A stretch of DNA of 64,000 bases from Natronohydrobacter sp. GTDB lineage: Bacteria > Pseudomonadota > Alphaproteobacteria > Rhodobacterales > Rhodobacteraceae. A program made the translations under genes and the position numbers. Below, one piece after another: positions 45,949-53,993 of the stretch (its first letter is position 1; each line of letters starts with the position of its first letter). Below the pieces are notes generated by a model. The model did no database searches, had not been told where the DNA came from, and saw only the letters and a list, made by a program, of their open reading frames with translations. The stretch spans positions 1 through 64,000 of the forward strand of contig JAUVXF010000007.1 in the NCBI GenBank assembly GCA_030603695.1, in the 5' to 3' direction.

Positions 45949-47703
45949 TTACACCAACACTGCGCCAGAGGCGCCGATAACGCCTTGGGTTTCGGCCTCG
46001 CCCAGCAGCATCTGGTTATGGGCATTGCCTGAGGGGATCATGGGGAAGCAGTTTTCGTGCTTTTCCACCAGACAATCAAAGATCACCGGCCCGTCATAGG
46101 CAATCATCTCGCGGATCGCATCATCAAGATCGGCCTCATTATCGCAGCGGATACCCTTGCAGCCAAAAGCTTCGGCCAGTTTGACGAAATCGGGCAGCGC
46201 TTCTGACCAGCTATGCGAGTAGCGTTCGCCATGCAAGAGTTCCTGCCACTGGCGCACCATGCCCAAGCGTTCATTATTCAGGATGAATTGCTTTACCGGG
46301 GCGCGGTACTGAATGGCCGTGCCCATTTCCTGCATGTTCATCAGCCAAGAGGCCTCTCCCGCGACATTGATAACCAGCGCTTGCGGGTGGGCAATCTGCA
46401 CCCCGATAGAGGCGGGCAGGCCATAGCCCATCGTCCCCAACCCCCCCGATGTCATCCAGCGATTTGGGTCTTCAAAGCCCAGATATTGCGCTGCCCACAT
46501 CTGGTGTTGGCCCACTTCGGTGGTGATATAGCGATCCATCCCCTTTGTCAGCGCTTCCAGACGCGCCACGGCATGCTGGGGGCGGATGGAGGTGGCGCTT
46601 GGCTTATAGGCCAGACAATCCACCGCGCGCCATTCGTCAATCTGTTTCCACCAGCGGGCCAAAGCCTCGCGGTTCACCTTGCGCCCGCGCGCTTTCCAGA
46701 TTTTCAGCGCATCTTCCAGCACATGGCCCACATCGCCAATGATGGGCACATCGGCGCGGATCACCTTGTTGATGGAAGAGGGATCGATATCGACATGCAC
46801 TTTCTTGGAACCGGGGCTGAAGGCATTGATCCGCCCTGTGATCCGATCATCAAACCGCGCCCCGATATTGAGCATCACATCGCAATCATGCATCACCCAG
46901 TTGGCTTGATAGGTGCCATGCATGCCCAGCATGCCCAGCCAGGATTTGCCACTGGCCGGATAGGCCCCCAACCCCATCAGCGTAGAGGTAACAGGAAAGC
47001 CCGTCGCCTCTACGAATTCGCGCAAAAGCTGGCTGGCCGCCGGGCCGGAATTGATCACCCCGCCGCCCGTATAGAAAACGGGCCGCTCTGCGGTTTCGAT
47101 CATTTCGACCATGCGGGTGATGGCCTCTATATCGCCCTTCACGCGGGGGGCGTAATGGTCTGTGCGGGCCTTGGGCTTTTCGACATAGGTTCCCGTGGCG
47201 AATTGCACATCCTTCGGGATATCCACCAGCACCGGGCCGGGGCGGCCTGCTGTGGCCACATGAAACGCCTGATGGATGGTTTCGGCCAGTTTGTCGGTTT
47301 CTTTCACCAGCCAGTTCATCTTGGTGCAGGGGCGGGTAATGCCCACTGTATCACCTTCCTGAAAGGCGTCAGAGCCGATCATGAACGTGGGCACCTGCCC
47401 GGACAGAACCACAATCGGGATCGAATCCATCAGCGCATCGACAATGCCTGTCACAACATTGGTTGCACCGGGGCCGGACGTCACCAGCACCACACCGGGC
47501 TTGCCTGTGGCGCGGGCATAGCCTTCGGCGGCATGGATCGCGCCCTGCTCATGGCGCACCAGAATGTGCCGGATATCATTTTGCTGGAAAATCTCGTCAT
47601 AGATAGGAAGGACAGCGCCACCCGGATAGCCGAATACCACTTCCACGCCCTGTTCTCTCAGGGCCTGAACCACCATCTTCGCTCCGGTCATCTGACGTGT
47701 CAT
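45949..47703 (-). CDS. ilvI: Acetolactate synthase large (catalytic) subunit
   Basis: The 584-residue ThDP enzyme has the catalytic glutamate region FGYPGGAVLPIYDE and HEQGAIHAAEGYARATG, then the ThDP-Mg motif near GEASWLMNMQEMGTA...QFILNN. It makes acetolactate and acetohydroxybutyrate for valine, leucine and isoleucine. I chose ATG 47703 because GGAG lies 6 bp upstream. ATGs at 47715 and 47718 would lack such a site. Expression is governed by the leader and terminator at 47758-47867. Confidence 0.96.
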   Translation of the reverse strand: MTRQMTGAKMVVQALREQGVEVVFGYPGGAVLPIYDEIFQQNDIRHILVRHEQGAIHAAEGYARATGKPGVVLVTSGPGATNVVTGIVDALMDSIPIVVLSGQVPTFMIGSDAFQEGDTVGITRPCTKMNWLVKETDKLAETIHQAFHVATAGRPGPVLVDIPKDVQFATGTYVEKPKARTDHYAPRVKGDIEAITRMVEMIETAERPVFYTGGGVINSGPAASQLLREFVEATGFPVTSTLMGLGAYPASGKSWLGMLGMHGTYQANWVMHDCDVMLNIGARFDDRITGRINAFSPGSKKVHVDIDPSSINKVIRADVPIIGDVGHVLEDALKIWKARGRKVNREALARWWKQIDEWRAVDCLAYKPSATSIRPQHAVARLEALTKGMDRYITTEVGQHQMWAAQYLGFEDPNRWMTSGGLGTMGYGLPASIGVQIAHPQALVINVAGEASWLMNMQEMGTAIQYRAPVKQFILNNERLGMVRQWQELLHGERYSHSWSEALPDFVKLAEAFGCKGIRCDNEADLDDAIREMIAYDGPVIFDCLVEKHENCFPMIPSGNAHNQMLLGEAETQGVIGASGAVLV

Positions 47704-47757
47704 CTTGTGCTCCATCACGGCGTCATTTCGTTTTCTAAAGTCGCGGCATTTGGCAAT

Positions 47758-47867
47758 AAAAAAGCCCCCGTTCCTGTTCGGGGGCGCATGGGTTCCTGTT
47801 AGGGTGTCCGTTACCGGCCCATGCGCATATGTCCCACACCAATCACAAGGCCAGCTTTCATTGCCAT
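47758..47867 (-). promoter_or_regulatory. Transcription attenuator of ilvI-ilvH
   Basis: On the minus strand a leader peptide gene (47867-47811) is followed by a terminator, GCCCCCG-AACAGGAA-CGGGGGC (47785-47764) and six T. A competing pairing is visible: GCGCATGGG in the end of the leader gene with CCCATGCGC just before the terminator stem (9 bp), sharing bases with it. Ribosome stalling at the Leu, Val and Ile codons would favour the antiterminator. This is the classic layout of branched-chain amino acid attenuation. The gap from 47704 to 47757 shows nothing else. Confidence 0.8.
47811..47867 (-). CDS. ilv leader peptide
   Basis: ATG at 47867 opens the 18-residue peptide MAMKAGLVIGVGHMRMGR, ended by TAA at 47811. 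The central Leu-Val-Ile-Gly-Val run supplies the regulatory codons for the end products of the pathway. The Ile and both Val codons are ATT and GTG. A second ATG two codons later (47861) has GGGAT at suitable distance and may be the real start. It is too short for gene callers. Confidence 0.7.
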   Translation of the reverse strand: MAMKAGLVIGVGHMRMGR

Positions 47868-48009
47868 TATCCCGCTTTGACTGGGCGATAGGTAAGTCGG
47901 GGCGCGGCCCGCGTCAATGCCGAAAACGCATCTGATTGCGCAAATTGCCCTTCAATCTTTTCATTTGTTGCGCAGGTTTTCTTGCGATGAGGCTAAAGGC
48001 GCTTTACAC

Positions 48010-48025
48010 AACTACATTTCTAGTT
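48010..48025. promoter_or_regulatory. Candidate ArsR operator overlapping promoter
   Basis: AACTA-CATTTC-TAGTT is an inverted repeat in an AT-rich stretch just upstream of the arsR-type gene. TTTACA (48003-48008), 16 bp and TATATA (48025-48030) could be the promoter, with the dyad in its spacer. The start would then fall near the ATG at 48038 and leave the AGGAG site untranscribed, so the exact promoter is uncertain. Confidence 0.45.
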
Positions 48026-48037
48026 ATATAAGGAGAT

Positions 48038-48349
48038 ATGAACAGAACCGATCACACCGCCGCCGCCCTAGCAGCCCTTGGCCATCCTGCCCGGCTTAGC
48101 CTGTTTCGCCTGCTGGTGCGCGCGGGGCCACAGGGGCTGTTGGTGGGCGAAATTGGCGCGCATCTGGATATGCCGCTTTCAACCCTTGCCCACCACCTGC
48201 GCAGCCTGAAACAGGCAGGGCTTGTGGTGCAAACCCGCCAAGGGCGCGAGGTGGAAACCCGCGCCAATACAGAGGCCATGCGCGATATTGTGGATTTCCT
48301 GATGAGTGAATGTTGCAAAGGTGTCCCCGCACTTGCCCGCCAGCCGTAA
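48038..48349 (+). CDS. ArsR-family metalloid/metal-responsive repressor
   Basis: The 103-residue winged-helix protein has the recognition region MPLSTLAHHLRSLKQAGLV (about 47-65). The usual ELCVCDL metal site in helix 3 is absent. Instead a cysteine pair lies at the C-terminus (MSECCKG, about 88-94), as in some arsenite sensors with relocated thiols. AAGGAGAT precedes the ATG. It lies 40 bp upstream of a permease gene that it probably represses. Confidence 0.87.
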   Translation: MNRTDHTAAALAALGHPARLSLFRLLVRAGPQGLLVGEIGAHLDMPLSTLAHHLRSLKQAGLVVQTRQGREVETRANTEAMRDIVDFLMSECCKGVPALARQP

Positions 48350-48389
48350 TTGGCACGCCTAACAAAACCACAAACCCGGAGATATAGAG

Positions 48390-49442
48390 ATGAGTGACCA
48401 CACCCTCCCGCAACCCGGCCCTGTGCAGTCTGCTTTGGCATATCTTTGGAACAAGCAGCGCCCTTGGCTGGCCTTTGGGCTGATTCTGCTGGTGCTGGTG
48501 GCAACAGACCCTGCGCAGATTGGCCCGTCTTTGGATAAGGTGACGGGCGCCCTAATCTCGATTGCGCCGTTTCTGGGGGTTTCAATCTTGCTTGCGGCAT
48601 GGGCGGGTGCAACAGGGGCCGATAACCTGATTGCCCGCGCCTTCACAGGGGCGCCGATGATGATGATCGCGATGGGCGCGCTGGCGGGCGGGTTGTCGCC
48701 TTTCTGCTCTTGCGGGGTGATTCCGCTGATTGCCGCCCTTCTGGCCATGGGCGTGCCGCTTGCGCCTGTGATGGCGTTCTGGCTGGCCTCTCCGCTGATG
48801 GACCCGTCCATGTTTGTGCTGACAGCCGGGGTGCTGGGGTTGGAATTTGCGATTGCAAAAACCCTGATTGCCCTTGGCATGGGGTTTGCGGGCGGGGTGG
48901 TTGTGCATCTGGTGATACAGGCGGGCGGGCTAAGTGATCCGCTGCGCCCCGGCATTGGCAATGGCGGCTGTGGCGGCGCGAAAATCCGCGCACCCAAACC
49001 GCCTGTCTGGCAATTCTGGCACGATCCCGCGCGGCGGCTGAAATTCCGCGCCGAGGCCGTGAAAACCTTTCTGTTCCTTCTGAAATGGCTGTCGCTGGCG
49101 TTTTTGCTGGAAAGCCTGATGCTGGCCTATGTGCCTGCCGAATTGGTAACGCAAGTGCTGGGCGGCACGGGGCTGGCCCCGATTGCCATTGCCACAGTGG
49201 TGGGCGTGCCTGCCTATTTCAACGGTTATGCCGCGCTGCCCCTGATTGGCACGCTGATCGCGCAAGGTATGCAGCCCGGTGCGGGCATGGCGTTTCTGGT
49301 AGCGGGGGGCGTTACCTCTCTGCCCGCTGCGATTGCGGTTTGGGCCTTGGTCAAGTTTCGGGTCTTTGCGCTGTATATGGGGCTGTCGCTGGGCGGTGCG
49401 TTCCTGACAAGCCTTGCCTTTCATCTGTGGACAGCACTGTAA
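48390..49442 (+). CDS. ArsP/DUF318-family permease
   Basis: The 350-residue membrane protein has about eight helices. The family hallmark SPFCSCGVIPLIAALLAMG (about 102-120) contains the Cys-Ser-Cys pair, repeated loosely in the second half (VVGVPAYFNGYAALPLIG). ArsP members export trivalent methylated arsenicals, and other members are linked to copper or unknown thiophilic ions. Its ArsR-type partner upstream supports a toxic-ion exporter. The substrate is not settled. Confidence 0.85.
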   Translation: MSDHTLPQPGPVQSALAYLWNKQRPWLAFGLILLVLVATDPAQIGPSLDKVTGALISIAPFLGVSILLAAWAGATGADNLIARAFTGAPMMMIAMGALAGGLSPFCSCGVIPLIAALLAMGVPLAPVMAFWLASPLMDPSMFVLTAGVLGLEFAIAKTLIALGMGFAGGVVVHLVIQAGGLSDPLRPGIGNGGCGGAKIRAPKPPVWQFWHDPARRLKFRAEAVKTFLFLLKWLSLAFLLESLMLAYVPAELVTQVLGGTGLAPIAIATVVGVPAYFNGYAALPLIGTLIAQGMQPGAGMAFLVAGGVTSLPAAIAVWALVKFRVFALYMGLSLGGAFLTSLAFHLWTAL

Positions 49443-49490
49443 ACTTCGGCGCAACCATAGCTATAACTTGCGCCTGCGCGGCTGCGGTGG

Positions 49491-49521
49491 TCTATTGGTG
49501 GTAGAACAAACCGCCAATAGA
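49491..49521 (+). promoter_or_regulatory. Hairpin in the parE leader
   Basis: TCTATTGGTGG (49491-49501) and CCGCCAATAGA (49511-49521) form an 11-bp stem with one T-G pair and a nine-base loop, 11 bp before the parE ATG and just before the GAGCAG ribosome site. No T run follows, so it is not a standard terminator of the permease gene. Confidence 0.45.
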
Positions 49522-49532
49522 ATCGAGCAGCC

Positions 49533-51482
49533 ATGTCCGACCTGCTAAACCAGTCTGAAAGCTATGATGCCTCTTCCATCGAGGTTCTGGAAGGGCTGGA
49601 ACCCGTGCGCAAACGCCCCGGCATGTATATTGGCGGCACGGATGAACGCGCGCTGCACCATCTGGTCGCAGAAGTGCTGGACAATTCGATGGATGAGGCC
49701 GTGGCAGGCCATGCCACCCGCATAGAAGTAGAATTGCACGCCGATCATTCCATCACGATCCGCGATAACGGGCGCGGTATTCCGATTGATCCGCACCCGA
49801 AATTCCCCGGCAAATCCGCGCTGGAAGTGATTTTATGCACCCTTCACGCGGGCGGCAAGTTTTCGGGCAAAGCCTATCAGACATCGGGGGGCCTGCACGG
49901 GGTGGGCGCATCTGTGGTGAATGCGCTGTCTGATCATATGCGCGTGGAAGTGGCCCGCAACCGCGAACTTTATGCACAGGAATTTTCGCGCGGTGTCCCG
50001 CAAGGGCCGGTGGTCAAGATCGGCCCTGCCCCCAACCGGCGTGGGACAACTGTCACCTTCCACCCAGACGCGGAAATCTTTGGCGCGCTGAAATTCCGCC
50101 CCGCGCGGCTGCTGAAAATGGTGCGCTCCAAGGCGTATCTGTTCTCTGGCGTAGAAATCCGCTGGAAATCTGCCGTCCCTGATGGCGATACCCCGATGGA
50201 AGCGGTCTTTCACTTCCCCGGTGGGCTGGCCGATTACCTGAAAGAACAGCTCACAGGCGCTGTCACCTATTCCGACAAGCCCTTTGCGGGCAAGGTCAGC
50301 TTTGAAGAGAAATTCAGCGTCCCCGGCTCTGTGGAATGGGCGATCAACTGGACACCGGTTCGTGACGGGTTTGTGCAAAGCTATTGTAACACCGTGCCCA
50401 CCCCAGAGGGCGGCACGCATGAGGCCGGTTTCTGGGCCGCGATCCTGAAAGGCATCCGCGCCTATGGCGAATTGGCCAATAACAAGAAAGCCGCGCTGAT
50501 CACGCGCGAGGATATGGCCACAGGCGGCTGTGCGCTGGTCTCGTGCTTTATCCGAGAGCCGGAATTCGTGGGCCAGACCAAAGACAGGCTGGCCACGACA
50601 GAGGCCGCCCGACTGGTGGAAGGCGCCGTACGCGACCATTTCGACAACTGGCTTGCCGCCGATACCAAATCCGCCGGCGCGATCCTTGATTTTCTGGTGC
50701 TGCGCGCCGAAGAGCGGCTAAAGCGCAAACAAGAGAAAGAAACCAGCCGCAAGACCGCCACCAAAAAGCTGCGCCTGCCGGGCAAGCTGGTGGATTGTTC
50801 CGCCACATCGCGCGCAGGGACAGAACTGTTCATCGTAGAGGGCGATTCGGCAGGCGGCAGCGCCAAAATGGCGCGCGACCGGCGCAATCAGGCACTTTTG
50901 CCGCTGCGGGGCAAAATCCTGAACGTGCTGGGCGCGGCCTCTTCCAAGCTGGGCACGAATACGGAAATCAGCGATCTGTGTCAGGCGATGGGCGTGGGGC
51001 TGGGCAGCAAGTTCCGGCTGGATGATCTGCGCTATGACAAGATCATCATCATGACCGATGCTGATGTGGATGGGGCGCATATCGCGGCGCTGCTGATGAC
51101 TTTTTTCTTCACCCAGATGCGCCCCATGATAGATGCAGGCCATCTGTATCTGGCCTGCCCGCCACTCTTTCGCCTGACGCAGGGCGCGCGCCGCATCTAT
51201 GCGCTGGATGAGGCCGAAAAAAACCGGCTGATGGCGGCAGGGTTGGGGGGCAAGGGTAAGATTGATGTCTCTCGCTTCAAGGGTTTGGGCGAGATGGATG
51301 CAAAAGACCTGAAAGAAACCACAATGGACCCCGCCTCGCGCCGCTTGATCCGGGTCTGCGTGGATGATGACCTGCCGGGCGAAACCTCTGATCTGGTGGA
51401 ACGGTTGATGGGCAAAAAACCGGAACTGCGCTTTCAGTATATCAGCGAGAATGCGCGGTTTGTGGAAGAACTGGATGTGTAA
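49533..51482 (+). CDS. parE: DNA topoisomerase IV subunit B ParE
   Basis: The 649-residue GHKL ATPase/toprim subunit has KRPGMYIGG (about 24-32), DNGRGIP in the ATPase pocket (about 75), GVGASVVNALS, toprim EGDSAGGSAK (about 435-444) and TDADVDGAHI (about 511-520). It decatenates daughter chromosomes with ParC. The length and the KTKDRLA-like segment fit ParE better than GyrB, which is about 800 residues in this group. Confidence 0.93.
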   Translation: MSDLLNQSESYDASSIEVLEGLEPVRKRPGMYIGGTDERALHHLVAEVLDNSMDEAVAGHATRIEVELHADHSITIRDNGRGIPIDPHPKFPGKSALEVILCTLHAGGKFSGKAYQTSGGLHGVGASVVNALSDHMRVEVARNRELYAQEFSRGVPQGPVVKIGPAPNRRGTTVTFHPDAEIFGALKFRPARLLKMVRSKAYLFSGVEIRWKSAVPDGDTPMEAVFHFPGGLADYLKEQLTGAVTYSDKPFAGKVSFEEKFSVPGSVEWAINWTPVRDGFVQSYCNTVPTPEGGTHEAGFWAAILKGIRAYGELANNKKAALITREDMATGGCALVSCFIREPEFVGQTKDRLATTEAARLVEGAVRDHFDNWLAADTKSAGAILDFLVLRAEERLKRKQEKETSRKTATKKLRLPGKLVDCSATSRAGTELFIVEGDSAGGSAKMARDRRNQALLPLRGKILNVLGAASSKLGTNTEISDLCQAMGVGLGSKFRLDDLRYDKIIIMTDADVDGAHIAALLMTFFFTQMRPMIDAGHLYLACPPLFRLTQGARRIYALDEAEKNRLMAAGLGGKGKIDVSRFKGLGEMDAKDLKETTMDPASRRLIRVCVDDDLPGETSDLVERLMGKKPELRFQYISENARFVEELDV

Positions 51483-51520
51483 GGCGGCGCAACCCGCCGC
51501 GCCCGCAACGCCAAAGCCCC

Positions 51521-52738
51521 CTACCCGCCCAAAACCTGATCCAGAATAGCCGGGATTTTCTGCTTCAATTTGAAAAACCCGGCAGTTGCATGGGGCCAGA
51601 TGGCGCTGTCCCAATCGCGCCGCCATTCGCAAACTGTTATCCCTGCCGCATCCAGTGCGGGCTGGGCGGCGCGCAGCCAGTCGCGCAAGGGGCCTTCGGG
51701 GATATAGGGCGTGACAATCTGGCGCGCGCCCGCACGGCTGGCCCAAAGCGCCAGATCACGCGGAACGCCCGCGCGCAGCCCCTCGCCGCCAAGGCCAAGC
51801 CGCGTTTGGGCATCCTCCAAGGCTTTGGCCTCAAACTGCGACACAGCATCCGGCACAGCCCCCGGCGAGCGCAGATGCGATGCCGCAAGCGTGGCCACGG
51901 CCACAATATCCAGCCCCGTGCAGGGGAAATCTTCGGGGCGGCAATCTTCCTCTGTGATCAGAAAGGCCGTTGGCACGCCAGCTTGCGGGGCAAGCGGCTG
52001 GCGCAGGGGGGTGACAGGGGGCAGGCCATCCGGCTCTGTCTGCTCCAGCCCTGCTGTCACCTCTGCCAATTCGCCCGCAGCGGGGACAAAGCGCTGACCC
52101 GTGAATTTGGCGATATTCCAGCCCTCTGCCGGATAGGCCTTGCCGCGCGTATGCAACCCGGCCACCCAACGCCAGCCAAGAGTATTCGAGGCCGGATCAC
52201 CATCGAGCAGATGGCGCAAAAAGAAATCCGCCCCCAACCGCCATGGCAGGCCAAGCGTGAATATCCAGATCGAGGCGAACCACATCCGCGCATGGTTATG
52301 CAGATAGCCCGTTTCCACCAATTCCCCGGCCCATGCATCGAAACAGGCTATCCCGCTTGAGCCTGCCTCGGCCTGCGCAACCGCGCGGCGCAAGGCGCGA
52401 TCCCGTTCCAGCGCGGCCATATCCTGCGACAGCCCATCCCGATACGCGGCCCAGACCGTTGGCCGCCGTTCCAGCCAGCCCTTGAAATAGCCCCGCCAGA
52501 TCACTTCCTGGATGAATTTCTCTGCCCCCTCCATGCCATGCGCGGAAATGGCCGGCGCCACGGCCTCTTGCTCCAGCACCAACCTGCGGCGCAGATAGGG
52601 GGAGAGGCCGGAGACATCCTTGTGACGGTCTGGGCCATAATCGTAATTGCGCCCATTGGCATAGGCCCGGCCCATGCGCGGGGTAAACTCTGTCAGCCGC
52701 GCCATGCCGGCCTGACGGGTTGCTGTGGTGATCTGCAT
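51521..52738 (-). CDS. Photolyase/cryptochrome-like FAD protein with C-terminal alpha/beta domain
   Basis: The 405-residue protein begins almost at once with the photolyase FAD-binding helical domain: LSPYLRRRLV (about 45-54), EKFIQEVIWRGYFKGWLE (about 73-90), GYLHNHARMWFASIWIFTLG (about 145-164), then SNTLGWRWVAG and WNIAKFTGQRF. The antenna-type alpha/beta part that normally comes first seems to lie at the C-terminus (AFLITEEDCRPEDFP to the end). It may repair or sense light; substrate is unknown. The ATG at 52738 is chosen by homology of the opening TRQAGMARL. Confidence 0.78.
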   Translation of the reverse strand: MQITTATRQAGMARLTEFTPRMGRAYANGRNYDYGPDRHKDVSGLSPYLRRRLVLEQEAVAPAISAHGMEGAEKFIQEVIWRGYFKGWLERRPTVWAAYRDGLSQDMAALERDRALRRAVAQAEAGSSGIACFDAWAGELVETGYLHNHARMWFASIWIFTLGLPWRLGADFFLRHLLDGDPASNTLGWRWVAGLHTRGKAYPAEGWNIAKFTGQRFVPAAGELAEVTAGLEQTEPDGLPPVTPLRQPLAPQAGVPTAFLITEEDCRPEDFPCTGLDIVAVATLAASHLRSPGAVPDAVSQFEAKALEDAQTRLGLGGEGLRAGVPRDLALWASRAGARQIVTPYIPEGPLRDWLRAAQPALDAAGITVCEWRRDWDSAIWPHATAGFFKLKQKIPAILDQVLGG

Positions 52739-52825
52739 CGGCCTGCCCTGATTGCTTGGTCTTGTGCGGGCAGATAACGCGGGGCTGGTCGGTTTCAATC
52801 GCGGCCTGCGCGCATGTTGTGGCAC

Positions 52826-52850
52826 AAAAAAGGGGGCGCTCGCGCCCCCT
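52826..52850 (-). terminator. Rho-independent terminator of mutL-rmuC
   Basis: AGGGGGCGC and GCGCCCCCT form a perfect 9-bp stem around TC, and six T follow on the minus strand. It lies about 70 bp past the rmuC stop. The rest of the 52739-52919 gap holds GAGGATATTTGAGCCAAGAT (52879-52898), a string I recall as frequent between genes in this family, and no gene. Confidence 0.82.
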
Positions 52851-52919
52851 CTTGGCCCGTTGGGCCAATTCACCCCCTGAGGATATTTGAGCCAAGATGA
52901 ACCCCATGAGAGGAACAGG

Positions 52920-53993
52920 TCAGCGCGGCGCCGCATCATCCGGCGATTTGGCGAAATCGAAATCATCGAGCCGCGCGCCGCGCCGGGTTATTTTATCGGC
53001 CGAGATGCGTATATCTGTAAGATCGCCCTGAAGGGCCGTGAAATGCCCGTCCAGTTTTGCAATTCGCGTGCTGAGGCGCCCGACATCTTCGACCAGAAGC
53101 TGCACCTCGCGGCGCACGGCGCGGGCCTCGTTGCGCAGGCGGGTATCTTTGAGGATGGCGCGCAAGGTGATGAGCGTGGCCATGCAGGTGGAGGGCGAGA
53201 CGATCCAGACGCGCGCGGCGAAGCTTTCGCGCAGCACATCGGCCATAGTGGCGTGAATTTCGGCATAGACGGCTTCAGATGGCAGGAACATCAACGCGCC
53301 ATCTGCGGTTTCGCCCGGCAGGATGTAGCGATCGGCAATGGCGCGGATATGGGTGCGCAGCGTGCGCGCAAGCGCCTGACGCGCCTGAGCGCGCGCGCCC
53401 TCATCACTGGCGCGGGCCAGGGCTTGCCAGCCTTCCAGCGGGAATTTGGCATCCAGCCCCAGAGGCTGGGGCAGATGGATCAGCGCATCCACCCGCCGCC
53501 CGTTGGACAGTGTGGCTTGCAGGCTATAGGCATCTGGCGGCAGGGCATCGGCCAAAAGAGCCTCTAGCTGCACTTCGCCAAAAGCGCCGCGCGCCTGTTT
53601 GTTGGACAGGATATCTTGCAAACCGAGCACATTGCCGGACAGCGCTTCGATCTTGGCCTGTGCGGCATCTATCACCTGCAAGCGCTCGCGCAGCGCGCCC
53701 ATGCTGGCGGCTGTGGCTTGGGCATTGCCTGCCAGCGTATCGCCCATATAGCGGCCCATATCGGCAAGCCGGGCCTCTACCAGCCCGATCACCTGTGTCT
53801 GGCTATGGGCCACCTGCCCCAAGCCCCCTTCCAGTTGTTGCTGGGTCTCTGTCAGGCTGGAGAGGCGCGCATCCAGCACCGCCAGCCGCCCGGCCAATGG
53901 CCCCAGCAGCCGCGCCAGACGCCAGAGCACCATAAGCGCCAATAGCCCCAGCCCCAAGGCGATGGTGACAGGATCATCAAGGGCAAAACTCAT
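52920..53993 (-). CDS. rmuC: DNA recombination protein RmuC
   Basis: The 357-residue protein has an N-terminal membrane anchor ([20 protein letters not shown]), a long coiled coil to about 110 and a restriction-endonuclease-like core ([48 protein letters not shown]). RmuC limits inversions between short repeats. Its ATG overlaps the mutL stop (53990-53993). Confidence 0.9.
   Translation of the reverse strand: MSFALDDPVTIALGLGLLALMVLWRLARLLGPLAGRLAVLDARLSSLTETQQQLEGGLGQVAHSQTQVIGLVEARLADMGRYMGDTLAGNAQATAASMGALRERLQVIDAAQAKIEALSGNVLGLQDILSNKQARGAFGEVQLEALLADALPPDAYSLQATLSNGRRVDALIHLPQPLGLDAKFPLEGWQALARASDEGARAQARQALARTLRTHIRAIADRYILPGETADGALMFLPSEAVYAEIHATMADVLRESFAARVWIVSPSTCMATLITLRAILKDTRLRNEARAVRREVQLLVEDVGRLSTRIAKLDGHFTALQGDLTDIRISADKITRRGARLDDFDFAKSPDDAAPR

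Noticed and set aside
46213-47802. 529-residue plus-strand open frame opposite ilvI
   Set aside because: It is a shadow of ilvI caused by high GC at third codon positions, and it crosses the attenuator.
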